NCBI GenBank assembly: GCA_022559985.1
Contig: JAFJTR010000071.1
Span: 62,001-126,000 of the forward strand
Length of the DNA stretch: 64,000 nt
Source: Parastagonospora avenae f. sp. tritici 18332-5
Lineage: Eukaryota > Ascomycota > Dothideomycetes > Pleosporales > Phaeosphaeriaceae
Direction of reading: 5' to 3'
The notes under the pieces were generated by a model, which saw only the letters and a list, made by a program, of their open reading frames with translations, had not been told where the DNA came from and did no database searches. The position numbers and the translations under genes were made by a program. Shown here piece by piece: positions 11,666-23,243 of this stretch. Within the stretch, counting starts at the first letter, position 1. Every line of letters begins with the position of its first letter.

Positions 11666-12678
11666 ATGTCGTTGTTCCAGAGAGCTAACAATGCGGTCAA
11701 CGTTAACAGTACGTCCATCTTCAATGATGTGAAAGGATCGATCACTGACATGAATTGCAGCCAACACTGTCAATGGCAGAACCGCTGACATCGCCATCAC
11801 CGAGCGTGGCTCGGACTTGTACTTTGCCATCTGCGCAGCCATGACCGTCTCTGGCTTCGCCTTCATCGGCCTGGGCATGCGCAAGCAGCGTCGCGATCGC
11901 ATTTTCCACTACCTCACTGCCGCAGTCGTCTTCGTTGCCGCCATTGCCTACTTCACCATGGGTTCTAACCTCGGTTTCACCCCCATCGAAGTAGAGTACA
12001 AGCGCAACAACCCCGTGGTCCGTGGAAACTACCGTGCCATCTACTATGTTCGTTACATCGATTGGGTCATCACCACTCCTCTCCTCCTGACCGACCTCAT
12101 GCTCACCGCTGGCATGCCATGGCCTTCCATCCTTTGGACCATCATTGTCGACGAGATCATGATCATTACCGGTCTCATCGGCGCACTCGTCACCTCCAAA
12201 TACAAGTGGGGATACTTCGCTTTCGGCAACCTCGCCCTCGTCTATATCATCTACCAGCTGGTCTGGGAGTCTCGCACACACGCCAGGCACTTCGGTAAGG
12301 ATGTTGAGCGCACATTCCTCATGTGCGGATCCCTCACTGCATTCCTGTGGATATTGTACCCCATCGCCTGGGGTGTTGCCGAGGGTGGCAACGTCATCTC
12401 GCCAGACTCTGAGGCCATCTTCTACAGCATCCTCGACTTTTTGGCAAAGCCAGTATTCGGTGCTCTCCTCATCTGGGGACACAGGAATATTGACCCTGCT
12501 CGTCTTGGTCTTGCTATCAAGGACTACGATCATGACACTTCCATCTCCGAGAAGCGCAAGCCAGTAAGTCACCATCGCCATCCTAATGATATTCATAAAC
12601 TAACTATACTATCAGGACGTTGCCCCAGGCACCACTGCTGCCCACAACCCCCCTCTTGACGGCCCTGCTCACGTCTAG
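11666..12678 (+). CDS. carO: Microbial rhodopsin, CarO-type, probable H+ pump
   Basis: Seven-helix retinal protein, predicted 302 aa, with introns at 11709-11760 and 12564-12615. Helix C reads RYIDWVITTPLLLTD: D115, T119 and D126 correspond to bacteriorhodopsin D85, T89 and D96, the acceptor/donor set of proton pumps, rather than the Glu donor of NOP-1 or the residue loss of opsin-related proteins. The retinal Schiff-base lysine is K244 in DFLAKPVFG on helix G. Helix D keeps the D115-equivalent aspartate (IIVDEIMIITG). The start at 11666 places a short polar N-terminus before ITERGSDLYF. Retinal should come from the adjacent cleavage oxygenase. Pump activity is inferred from residues only. 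Convergent with carB. Confidence 0.95.
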
Positions 12679-13418
12679 GCGATTCTCTCGCCCGACAGTC
12701 GCACGCTTGCGTCGCACTGCAGTGTTGGATACCGCAGGTCACATTACCCCGATTACTAGGATGGTCGGAAGAGCTTGGTCTTTTCCACATTCTCTCCACC
12801 TAATGTCTCAGCGAATACCACCTTAGTTTTTACCATAGCCTAATAATGATACCGCATTCACTCTCTATACTATGATTTTGTTCCCCAGTGCCAAATGCTC
12901 AAGTGTCTCTTCAAAATTCTCGCAATCCACATATGCCGAAAATTCTGATAGACATGGAGCACTGCGGGGTATGAACTGTTCTTCATGCATGTACAGATTT
13001 GCGTGTCGGTTACAGTACGCGTGACTGTCGTGCATGACAGCACATGTGTGTTGACCTCGGTGAGCTGATGTATGGTAGCCAGCAGCCTAGCCCGAAACAC
13101 CTAGACTTCGACGATCGATCATTTCGGCCACTTCCCCGGGTCAGCACTTGGTCATCGTACGATCATACCACCATTGACATCAGTCTAGGTCGTCCCAACA
13201 ATTGCATATCCACAAGCCAGCACAAAGCGATTTGTGCATGAAGTTTAGGTGCTGCACTAAGTTCAAACAGGAATTGCTGCATTCACTCTCATTGGACAGC
13301 CTCGATAAGGGCGATGTCTGGCATCAAAAGCTGTGTATTAAATGCTAGGTTCAACACGTAGATATGATATTCAGAAGATGAATCAGCATTACCCCTACTA
13401 CCCTCAGTCCAACCCTAT
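12679..13418. other. Convergent 3' region, opsin / carB
   Basis: 740 bp between two stop codons, presumably both 3' UTRs and terminators. I see no gene or repeat. Confidence 0.5.
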
Positions 13419-15203
13419 CTACAAAACCTTCTTGCTCGCTACAAACAGCGCCATTGTCAAGAACAGTGCGAGCAACAGATACAGCAACTGCATAACCAAA
13501 CTGCTCTGCGGCACATCCAGCGGACTGACATTAAACGCGCTCTTCTCCCCCGTCGACCGATCCTGCCGTGCTATCCTATCCTTGAGCCCCAAATGCCTAA
13601 GCACCTGATCCGTCACCAATTTCGCGCCAGCGAGCACAATCGGCACGCCCGTTCCAGGATGCGTGCTCGCGCCGACAAAGTACAAGTCCTTGATGCTCGG
13701 GTGCTTAGTTTTAGGCCTGAAACTGAGTACGTTGAAGAAGCTGTGGCTCAGGCCTAGGATGGCGCCGCGGTCGAGGTTGAAGCTCGTGCGCCATGTGGGA
13801 GGTGTGTTGACGACTTCGTCGACGATGTGTGGACCGAGCGAGATATTAAGGCGCTTCTCGACGGTTTTGAGAATCGTTTCGCGCGCAGAGGCGACCATGG
13901 TATCCCAGTCTTGTGTGACGCCCGGGCTGTTGCCGGAGCCCTTGTGTGTGTCGCTCTTGGAGTCGAAGAGGTGGCCTACGGGGACCAGGACGACGATGGA
14001 GTCGCAGCCTTCTGGTGCCGCGGTTGGGTCGACGCGGGATGGGACGTTAACATAGAAACTTGGCTGTTCGGGGATCAGGTGCTCCTTGAATATGCTGTCG
14101 AAGCTCTCTCCGTAGTCCTCTGCCAGGAAGATGTTGTGGGCAGTGAGTTCGGGAAATTGCTTGTCGAGTGCCCAGTAGAAGGATATGCTTGAACATGATG
14201 TCTCGCGCTTCGTTAATGATGTGCCGTATGATGTAGTGGGCAGAAGGTTGTTATATGCGTATGTCAGGTCGGCATTGCAGATGACGAGATCTGCGCTGAG
14301 CGGTGCTCTTGAAGGGTCCTCGAATGTGACACCTGTCGCCCGCTTTCCATCTTCTGATAGCGTGATCTGCTTGATCGGAGAACTGAACTGGTAGTCGACA
14401 CCCAACCGTGAACCAATGTTGACCAGCGCTTCTACAACCTTGTGGAAACCGCCGAGAGGATACCAGATGCCTTCAGCCAACTCTGTGTACTGAAGCAAGC
14501 TGTAGGTACCGGGAGCGTCAAAGGGACTCATGCCCATGTACATGCTGGCGAATGTGAACACTCTCCTCAACCTCTCCGTCCGGAAGTACATGCTGGTTCT
14601 TCTCCACACGCTCTCGAAAGGATGCAGCGTTTGGAGATATCGCAAAAAGTCCGGGCGTACCATGCTTGCGTATGAAAAGAAATTCCTCTTCAGCACATAT
14701 ATGATGGACAATTCGTAGTGCTTATGCGCCTCGCTGAGGTAACCAAGGTAACGGTCGAATCCTTCTTTTCCTTCGAAGCGCTCAATCTCACTCTTCATGG
14801 TTGCAATGTCGGTTGACATTTTGAACTTGGTGTCATCATGGAAATGGACTGTGTAGTTTGGTTCACATTTGACAAGGTGTACGCCTTCATCTTCCAGCGT
14901 GGTTCCTAGATCTTGAAACGTCTCGTGGAACAATCGTGGAAGCAATAGTAGACTCGGGCCTTGATCGAACCTCTGCGGATTGTTAGCAATTTACTTAATG
15001 TCGCGATACAAGGGCACGTTTCGTACGTAGTTGTTGCGATGTATCAAACTGCATCTTCCACCCGAGAAGTCATTCTTCTCGATGACCGTGACCTTGCATC
15101 CCGCGGCGGCAAGTCGCGCAGCTGTTGCGACACCTCCAGCACCCGCGCCGACAATGATGACACTTGGACGGCTCGCGTCTGCTTTCTCGACAAATTCTCC
15201 CAT
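13419..15203 (-). CDS. carB: Phytoene desaturase
   Basis: FAD-dependent desaturase (CarB/AL-1 type), predicted 576 aa, acting on phytoene made by the carRA product. One intron, 14973-15026, rejoins RCSLIHRNNY with RFDQGPSLLLLPRLF, a signature of the family. The N-terminal dinucleotide fold is explicit (VIIVGAGAGGVATAARLAAAG, then VTVIEKNDFSGGRC). Near the C-terminus the FAD-contact block LYFVGASTHPGTGVPIVLAGA is intact, followed by a hydrophobic tail helix (MQLLYLLLALFLTMALFV) that should anchor it to membrane. I chose the ATG at 15203 (MGEFVEKADASRPS); an ATG at 15272 is in frame but adds 23 residues not expected for the family. Right edge of the carotenoid cluster. Confidence 0.95.
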
Positions 15204-16241
15204 CGCGAAATTAGTTCGTTGAAGCACAACGTTCCAGAGGCGATCAGCTTTCAACGCGTTGAGGCGCGCCAAGATTTAGCCTTCTGGCGTGTACATAGTC
15301 ATGACGTCTACATGTCGATTGGTTGAGCGGAAACGGCACATCAGGAATGCGAGTGAATTGTCGCGCGGAATTCCACCAAGTGCTTATCCTATCGGGCGAC
15401 CCAAGGTCATTGTCGCAGGTTCATGGACTAATTTGCGTCTGCGGATCACCTGCTGCGCTTCCAGCGTGGATCGGTTCTGCCGTTCGCACTAAGGCAGGTA
15501 CGGGCAGCAATGGGCGAGTGGCTGATCACATGACCGGAAATATGGCCATGACAGCGCGGTTGGACGAAGTACTTACAGCTTACTCTTGGTCTCTCGTAGT
15601 ACGGAAAGGCAGTGCGAATGTTTGCTCAAGCTGTTCAGCCGTTCGCAAGCCTCGACGTCAAATTGTCTGTCAGCAATCCTCGCTTCCAAGGTTTGCATCG
15701 CTCGATATGGCATGGCACTTGCTGCGGCATGCTTGCCGTTCCCATGTATGAATACCTCCGGTTGGGCGGCCTTGTGAGGGGTTCAATAATGGTGGGTTTG
15801 GCATTGAGATTCGGACCGTCTTTCTCTACCAATAGTGGGGCCCGCGGGCGCTTCGTAAGGCTCTTTCTCACGAGGTCGCTGCAAAAGTCATGCGCGCTGT
15901 TCAAACTCCAGCTACTTTCAGAGAACATCTATCATCTATCATACAAGCCGGGACACACCTGGTATCTGATTATTATGTGACAGAGTGCTGGAAAAGCCTT
16001 GAAGTTGTACAGCTCTCACTCCGATAGTGCGAGTTTAGACAAACATTATAACTTAATATAGCTGGTGTGCTTACGGTCAGCACCGCGATGAGAGCAGAAC
16101 TGACAGATTTTCTCACGGGCTTGGAGTTGTTTGTACATGTTCCCAAAACTCATCTTGTGTGAATCTTCATTCTCATTATGGGATTTTCGTTATTAAACTA
16201 TGGGATCTAATGCTGGTCGTAACTCCCGAACAGAGAGATGC
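15204..16241. other. Intergenic, upstream of carB
   Basis: 1.04 kb between the carB start and the phosphatase stop, so a carB promoter plus a 3' UTR. Open frames on the plus strand (for example 15323-15751) look like non-coding translation: no family resemblance, no splice logic. No repeat seen. Confidence 0.5.
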
Positions 16242-17713
16242 TTATGATGAGAAAATGGTCAAAGTGTCGGTGGAGTTGTCATATTTGGGGTTGCACTTCT
16301 CAGTGAAACCGTCAAACATTTCGCCTCTGCTCTTGACAAAATCATCGAAGGCGCCGCTTGAACAGCTTTCTCCTGGACCATCGGCACACCCTAGAGGCTT
16401 TGGGTCTTGGTTCACGAGTACTCTGTAGTACGTTCCGGCGTCGTAACCGTAACTGTCGCAAGCCATGCGCTCAATAGCAATGTTGGTCAGAAAAGGAAGG
16501 ATCTTGGAGGACTTCCATTCTCTACCGTGGTTAGGCTTGTCCAAAGGCATAGTCGCGTTGATATTCTCGGCCAGAGAAGGGCCCGAGTTGTTGAAAATGC
16601 CGAGTGTGACCATTACCGCCGGAGGGAGCTCGCGATGCGTGAACGAAACGTAGATATCTTGGTCTGACGAGTTCGATTGTAGGGTCGATGCGGATGCTGA
16701 CAACCACGGGTATCCGAGGACACCAGAAATCTCGTTGCCGTATCCGGCGTTGTAGAAGTACATGATATCGTTCATGTACTCGAAGTTCAGCCAATCGTTG
16801 GCGCTGAAGACGTCTAGCGAACAGAAGGGTGACGAGCCACGAATGACAGTTTCGTATCCACAAAGTTGTTGCCTAGGAAATGTTAGCGGATTGCTTCTAT
16901 ATCGTGTTCTAGTGTTCACTTACATTCCAACAATATCGTCTGCGGTGAAGTTGAAAGCTGGGGCTTGGTCTTGTAGACGCGCAATGATGGGCTTCGTGTA
17001 TACTGATTTGAATTCCTTCGGGGGTCAGTAAAGTAATCTGGATATCTCACAGGTTTCAACATACCGAAGACTGGTTGCTACCATAAGATGAGCTGTACTT
17101 AGGACATCCCTTGTATGGCGTGAGAGAGTCAGCACCACGCGCAGCATCCTCTCGAACAGAAACGCGCTCCGTCTCGTTGCTTTCGGCTACCAAGCCATCG
17201 ATGAATGAGCCCGCAGACATTTCGGTTCTCTCTGCTGTCGATGTCCACACCTTCTTCGGGGCCTTCAGGCCGGGGTACCGCAAGTGGACGTCGACGCCGA
17301 GCTTGTACGCTTCCAATTTGCCGATCATGGTCAGGTCCTCCAAATCTTCCTCTTCGATGGGGGATTGCCATGTTGCCAAAAAGTCCAGGGACCCAGCGCG
17401 ACGCCAATCGGCCGTGGTGTTCTGCAGCTTCTCAACAAAGGGCTCGATGAGACTTTCCCAATCAAAGTCGTTGCCATAAATTCTGGCTTTATTAACGTGG
17501 TTACAAATATATAGAAGTGTAGGCGACCTACGCGGCGTGGCGGACGAGCATAGATGCCCTCGTTACGTTGCATCCTTGCGGCGCCTTTGGGTCGAGAACC
17601 GGATCCTCAAAGTACGGCGCGATACCAGCAAGATGGTACAAAGGATCGAATGCATACGCAGCAGCAGCTACGTTAGGAAGAGCGACAACGAGAAGACTTG
17701 AAAAGAACAACAT
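16242..17713 (-). CDS. Secreted histidine acid phosphatase
   Basis: Histidine-phosphatase (clan of acid phosphatases and phytases), predicted 440 aa in four exons with introns at 17483-17531, 17016-17064 and 16873-16923. The start at 17713 gives a signal peptide (MLFFSSLLVVALPNVAAAAY). The catalytic RH is in LVRHAAIYGND, so the second Arg of the canonical RHxxRxP is replaced, a form I associate with a distinct fungal subfamily. The second motif is FTHRELPP, with His and a candidate Glu proton donor. Cys residues (SSPFCSLD, ERMACDSYG, CADGPGESC, EKCNPKYD) suggest disulfides, and several NxS/T sites suggest glycosylation. Substrate (phytate, sugar phosphate or other) cannot be read from sequence. 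An ATG at 17863 is in frame but would bury the signal peptide. Confidence 0.85.
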
Positions 17714-18554
17714 CTTGAAGGCAGGCCTTAGAACTAAAGCCGTACCTCCCAACCCAAGTGCACGCCGCTCTCTTTTCAACAAACACCCCAGGTAGCGCAA
17801 TATGTCATAGCAACGTGGAAAGCGTACCCAGATACAGGCTTGCAGCCACAAAAACCTAAGCACGGTACCTGAAAAATGACGACGCCACCGGGTACCGGCT
17901 CAAGCTCTCTTGGTCCTTGCGGCGAGGCTTGCGCCCGGTTTGGCAGGGCCAACGCTCCATCCGGTTGGTGATCAGCAGGCAATAGGGATCGGAAACCTTG
18001 GAGGGAAATGTGGTTAAATTGGACTGGGGCGGAAACAGGCTTGACCTGCATGGGCAGCACTTTTGCATCCTTTGATATGTCGATTCAGAGATTCCCATCT
18101 CATTCATAGCCGTGTTGGACGGCCAATTCAACTAAATTCTGAAGAAAATAAACAGGTCGATCATGTGACGTCATCCCGCAGGGGCTGAGGTGGTGTGAGG
18201 TGGCCACGACGCTAGTCATGTCGTGGAGAACACTCTTCCTTGTACCTGGTGAGCCAAGTAGATGAGCCTGAAAACCTGTGCGGCATACTAAATGTACAAG
18301 TGTACATGCAAACGTCTTTGTGTGCCTCCAGGAAGGTCGATGGACGCGGTTACCGAACGCTAGAATGAAGTCGAAGTCCCACAGGATTGCATGGACCATA
18401 TTGTCGAACAGAAGAAAAGTGATAGATTCTATCGTGGTATACGCTATTAAGCTGCAGATAGGCCGTTGACATCTCCCAGAGATATCCAAACTAAGAAATA
18501 ACCGTACGCCCCCGTCAGGCGCACCACCTTGCGACCAGGTCCCTGTGGCTTCGC
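17714..18554. other. Intergenic, phosphatase promoter
   Basis: 841 bp between the phosphatase start and the stop of the Uds1-domain gene. Open frames here have no family resemblance. Nothing else supported. Confidence 0.5.
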
Positions 18555-19848
18555 TCAAAGAACAGTAGTCCTTCTTTGCAAGGTCTGTAACCTCAGCTCG
18601 AGGGCTTGGTAGTCGTTCTCCTTGCGGTGCAACTCCTTTTGCAAGAATTCCTTGTCTGATCGGAGTGCTTGGAGCTTTCCGCCGACCGATTCCCGGTAGT
18701 TTGCGTGTTCTTCGAGCAAAGCCTCTACACGGTACCAGTCCATACTGTTGCCGCTGCCTGTTGACACTGAACCAGATCGTGCTCGTGCTATTTCTGCGTC
18801 TTTGGCCTTGAGCCTGGCCTCTAGATCAGAGACTGTGGTTCTCCAGGCTTGGTGCGCAGTCAGGCGGTTCAAGTCTTCGATGTTTGCGCCTCCCTTCAAT
18901 GTCTCGACTTGGGAGACAAGGTCGGAGTTACGCTTCTCAAGTTCAAGCGCGCGTTGCTCCAATGCAGCGGTCTTGGCTGCTACGAAGAGATCGGATGTGC
19001 CACGGCGCTCCAGGTAGCTGGCTGGTCGTCCTCGGCTGGGGCTGGTTCGCCCGCCCTGTGCTTGCAGACGCTCAAGCTCTCTTGTCTTCTCTGCCAGCTT
19101 GGCTCGTACAATGAGAACATTGTTTAGGTCTTCGTCACGTAGCTTCGTCATGCCCTCGAGTTCGCGTCGAGCTTTGGCGAGCATTCCCTAATACGATGTC
19201 AGCAAAAGTGTAATGGATGGATAGGCTATCGTTGCTTACTCGAATCTTAATGTTGTTCTCCACATCCTCGTCCCTCAAAGCCCAGATCGCTTCGTGTCGC
19301 TTCGTCCAAGTTTTCTTTTCCTCTTCCAAGGCCTTCAAACGCTTTTGCATATCCTTGAACTCTTCCGGACTGACGGAAACGGCGGGATTTGACTGTTCCA
19401 TGTAGATGAGTTTTGACATTAACGCGGCTAGTTGAGACTCGAGAGGTCCAGGAACATGTGGTGCAGGGTTGGGTGCTCGTGGTTCCTCGTTTCGCAGATC
19501 TTTCATTGGGAGCATGCTTGGTACTGGCTTGAGGTCCATGTACTCCTCCTCGCCATCCAATGTGGAAGAGCGCGAACTGATATCATCCTCTTCCGGTAGC
19601 TCACCCTCTGCCGCTAGCTCCCACTTGGTTTTCCGGCGGAAGACGGGCGCTGGCTGGTCATATTGTGGCTTACGTGCGGATCCCATATCGTAGCTTTTCA
19701 TGTCGTTGTTGACGTAGTTGGTCGATGATCTGTTCAGTCCAGTCGTTGACGGTGACCTTGATGAGAGAGGGGAAGGTACTGATCCGATAGAGTGGATGGA
19801 TGTTGTGCGCTGCGGTCGCGGTGCTGGACGGCTGCCTGCTACCCACAT
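18555..19848 (-). CDS. Uds1-domain coiled-coil protein
   Basis: Predicted 413 aa with one intron (19188-19239). The centre spans the junction: LMSKLIYMEQSNPAVSVSPE, then KTWTKRHEAIWALRDEDVEN, joined by IKIR-GMLAKARRELEG to LRDEDLNNVLIVRAKLAEKT. I recognise this as the 'up-regulated during septation protein 1' (Uds1) domain of filamentous ascomycetes. The N-terminal ~100 aa are Ser/Pro-rich and disordered; the C-terminal half is heptad-rich coiled coil. Family members are linked to septation by name only; I see no catalytic motif. The start at 19848 is provisional: a possible 3' splice site (tagcag) lies just inside it, so a further 5' exon may exist. Confidence 0.75.
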
Positions 19849-20757
19849 ATTTAGGTGAGCTCGATGACAGTTGTAGTTTTGGTTAGTCCCAGAAGTGGGA
19901 TTTGAATTGCCAGCTGAATGTGATGGGAGGGAGGGATTGGCGAGGTGGTGTGATCTGGAATTCTATAGCAAGTGCATGAAGCAGGCAACAAAAACATTTT
20001 AATAAAGAATTCCTATCTTGGCATGCAGACCGTGCTGCATCTGCGGCTGTCCAACTGGGAGTCCTGGGAATATGTCCTGAAACGTCTATGAGACGTACGG
20101 GTCTACGGGTTTTGGTTGTGCGACCAAGACTTACAGACAGGGGCGCTAATTCATCTGAATCTTTATGTCAATAATTCATGAGCTTGAGCTTATGCACACT
20201 GTGGTGCCGTGTGACCTAAATAAGCATTGTCGCCCCTTTTGCTGATAGACTGCATTCGAAGTGGCATTTGCACAGGGTAAGCAGCACGGTACAGTCATCC
20301 GAAGGAGCCATGCAAAGGAAGGTTACCCCATATCGAACATGTCAGGAAGAGTGGCAGAAGAAATGTTGAACGTTGTTGTGGCGTGTCAGAGTGGTGATCA
20401 AACAGATGAAGTCGCGAACACGACTGTGCGTGGAGGAAGCGGCCAATGGGAAGGTTCGACATCAACCCCTGTTCCCGTACCTCACAACTCCTGGCCTTGG
20501 GCCGCACATTTCGTGCCTCAGTCACGACTCTGGCAACTCGACTAAGGACAAAGAAGACAAAAGTCACTGTGCAAGCTCTGCTCATCAGATGCCGAGATGT
20601 CCGCCCCAGACATTCTCGGTCTTGGGACTGAGAGTAGGAGGTTTTATCAACATCCTGTGCAGCATCGTGAATCGTTCTGCACCGCACGTACGGTCGATCG
20701 GGATGCACATTCCATTGGTCTGTATACCTGCCTCATAACTGGTTCCTGAATGCGCAA
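19849..20757. other. Intergenic between two minus-strand genes
   Basis: 909 bp holding the Uds1-gene promoter and the GH43 3' flank. A further 5' exon of the Uds1 gene could lie here, but I could not define one. Confidence 0.45.
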
Positions 20758-22583
20758 CTATGCACCCATGTCATAGCGGTCAGATTCGTGCTTGACCGGT
20801 CGGTACACAAAGTAATCGAAATCTGCTTTCAGCTCTGTGCCGTTGATGTCCGAAGCAGCAACACCGACGAACGCTCCTGTAAAGCTCCCGTGAGCTTGAT
20901 GCCCGCCACACTCATCGCACAGAATCGATGCATCATAGACGCGACCAATATCCTTCAATTCCTCGCCTTCGAGAGCGTACTTGAACTGGAGCGCTTTGCC
21001 GCGGATGCTGAGCGCCAGCTTGACTTTGCCTTCTTGTGGAATCTGAACTGGATCTGAGAGAGGGAAGCTGAGTCGGCCTTCAGGGTATGATGCTTCTGAG
21101 CTCATAATGAGCAACTCGCGCTTTCCGTCAGCGTGGGCTGTCACGGTGAGGTAGAAGAAGTTGTAGCGACAGTAATACGCTGTCAGCCCGGCAAATTGTC
21201 TCTCATCGGTAGGAGAGAAAGTGACAGTCGTTTCCGCATCGTAGGAGAAGTGTGTTTGGCGTCGAGCAACAAGGGCCTGCTCGAACCAGGATCCAATGGC
21301 TTCACGAGCAGTGAGGTGGAGACCATCCTTGACTTCAAAGATCCGTTCTGGTTCTGGGGTACGGAGCCACTGGAAATCCTTGTGCAGTTCCGTGCCCTTA
21401 AAATCATAGCGTTGCTCGGACCAGTACGCGGTGTCGTCGCGCGCCCCAGGAAGCTCGACATCGAGTGAGGGGACGGGGCCGTTTTTGACGTATAGCCAGT
21501 CGTCGTCACCCCAGTAACATTCTTGAATCGACGTTTCACGACCAAGCACACATCGTCGGAACTGTGTTGTGGGGCGGCCCATAAGATGTACGAGGTATGG
21601 CTTGCCATTCGGGTCATGGACTACATCGCCGTGCCCAGCTCTTTGTAAAGGAGCAAGCGGAGCGTCCTTGGATGTGAGAATGTACTTTTGCGGATGTAGC
21701 TCGTACGGCCCCCATATGTCTTTCGACCGGCACAATGTGCAAGCATGCTCATACGCAGTGCCTCCCTCGGCGGTCAGAAGGTAGTAGTAGCCGTTCCTCT
21801 TGAAGAGATGAGGGCCTTCCACAAGATCCAACTCTGTACCATGAAATATCGTCTTGACTGGGCCGACAAGCTTTCGTTCGGAAGCGCTGAACTCTTGAAG
21901 CCTGATACCCGCAAACGATCTGGGGCGACGGCGGTGGTCTTGCAGCATGTTCACAAACCACTTCTTACCGTCGTCATCATGGAAAAGAGACGGGTCGAAA
22001 CCTGATGAGTTGGCGTAGATGGGTTCTGACCACGGCCCCTCGATCTTGTCCGCGTGAACAATATAGTTCGGTGTGTCTTTGAAAGAGCCGTCCTTGCGCT
22101 TGACATCGGTGTAGACCAGCCAGAACTTTTCCCCGTCATGGGTTAGACAAGGAGCCCAAACACCTGAGCATAATTTAGAAGCAACTAGCGTAAGGGGTGA
22201 AGAGTGGGACTTACCACAACTGTCAGGATTACCTCGCATATCTAGTTGACTCTTTCTGCTCAAGGGTCGGCAGACCAGGTCCCAGTTCGCCAGGTCTTTC
22301 GAGTGCCATATTTGAACACCAGGGAACCATTCAAATGTCGAATTGGCAATGTAGTACTGATTGAAGGAAAATATCAGCAAGATGATTCACGACACAAAAA
22401 TTCCTAAGAAGGACCTAGAGGACAATATCTCTGACGTTGAGTGGGAAACATATACGCACTACCAACGATTAGCACAATACAAACAGCAACCATACTGCAG
22501 AGATACTTACCATCTTCACCAACACGGACAATGGCCGGGTCCGCGTTGAACCCGGGCAAGATTGGATTGCGTACTTGCGGCAT
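20758..22583 (-). CDS. GH43 beta-xylosidase/arabinofuranosidase-like
   Basis: Glycoside hydrolase family 43 with C-terminal beta-sandwich, predicted 539 aa. No signal peptide, so likely intracellular. The inverting catalytic triad is visible: base Asp in LPGFNADPAIVRVGED (D15), pKa-modulating Asp in SSGFDPSLFHDDDG (~D128) and acid Glu in LVEGPHLFKRNGYY (~E187). Blocks such as NSTFEWFPGVQIWHS and CGVWAPCLT resemble beta-1,4-xylosidase-type members; specificity is not certain. The intron at 22164-22214 is ordinary. The first intervening sequence (22357-22511) keeps frame (GED-YYIAN) only as a twin intron, described separately. The start at 22583 is the first ATG upstream of the conserved block. 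It faces no obvious transporter or regulator. Confidence 0.88.
22357..22511 (-). other. Candidate D1,2 stwintron in GH43 gene
   Basis: Single-intron splicing at the only good donor (gtaagt, G at 22510) leaves one extra G and shifts the frame to a stop. If an internal intron 22459-22510 (52 bp, gtaagt...ggtag, with gctaat branch-like sequence) is removed first, the retained G (22511) joins TGCGTAT to make donor GTGCGT for an external intron ending cag at 22357-22359. The exons then join exactly as GED|YYIANS, the conserved GH43 sequence. Confidence 0.75.
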
Positions 22584-23243
22584 GATCAAGAAGAAAGATA
22601 GAAATAGGCTGTTGAAAATGAATACAAAAGGTCACAAAGAAGAGACATTATAAAGAGACATTATAGTTACAAGCACTCGGTTAAAGTACGAGCGAGAATA
22701 CTCAATTTAGCCGTTGGCGGGATCGCTATGCCGCGCGCCAATTGTTCAAAGCAGCGTGTTCGAGTGACGATACTTGTGCTGGAGAAAGATGCGGGGCACG
22801 CGGGGTTATCCTGCAATGAAGTAGTCGTGCCTACAGCAAGCAGTTCCCCCCATCATCATACATTTGTTCCTTCAAAAGATCAAGCTGCTATTCCATCTCC
22901 AGAATGTGTATCTCAGTACTCACGAGGCATTTTTAGATTCGGCCCTCTTTTCCCACCCGCGTCACGATGCAAGACTAAGGCTGATTCTACCGGGCGGCCT
23001 TACTTGGCAACGAGGACTCTCTCCACAATATCGTGTTCGAGACGTTGAATCGCTAACTTGGTATGCAGGCCGCGGGTGCATTGCATTCCCGACGTGCAGC
23101 CGTAGGTGAGGTAATCCGAAGAATGTGGTTGTATCAACATCCATTAGTTCAAACTTGCAAGAACCACTAAACTTCAACGCTGACATTCTTCAAACTGCAA
23201 ACAAGCATCGAAATCCAGACATGATAGAATCGAAGCGTAGGCT
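22584..23243. other. Intergenic, GH43 promoter
   Basis: 660 bp between the GH43 start and the end of the sterol-reductase-like pseudogene. No coding region or repeat supported. Confidence 0.5.

Noticed and set aside
15323..15751. Long plus-strand open frame upstream of carB
   Set aside because: Its peptide has no family resemblance, odd composition and no splice logic; it is more likely chance openness in a promoter region.
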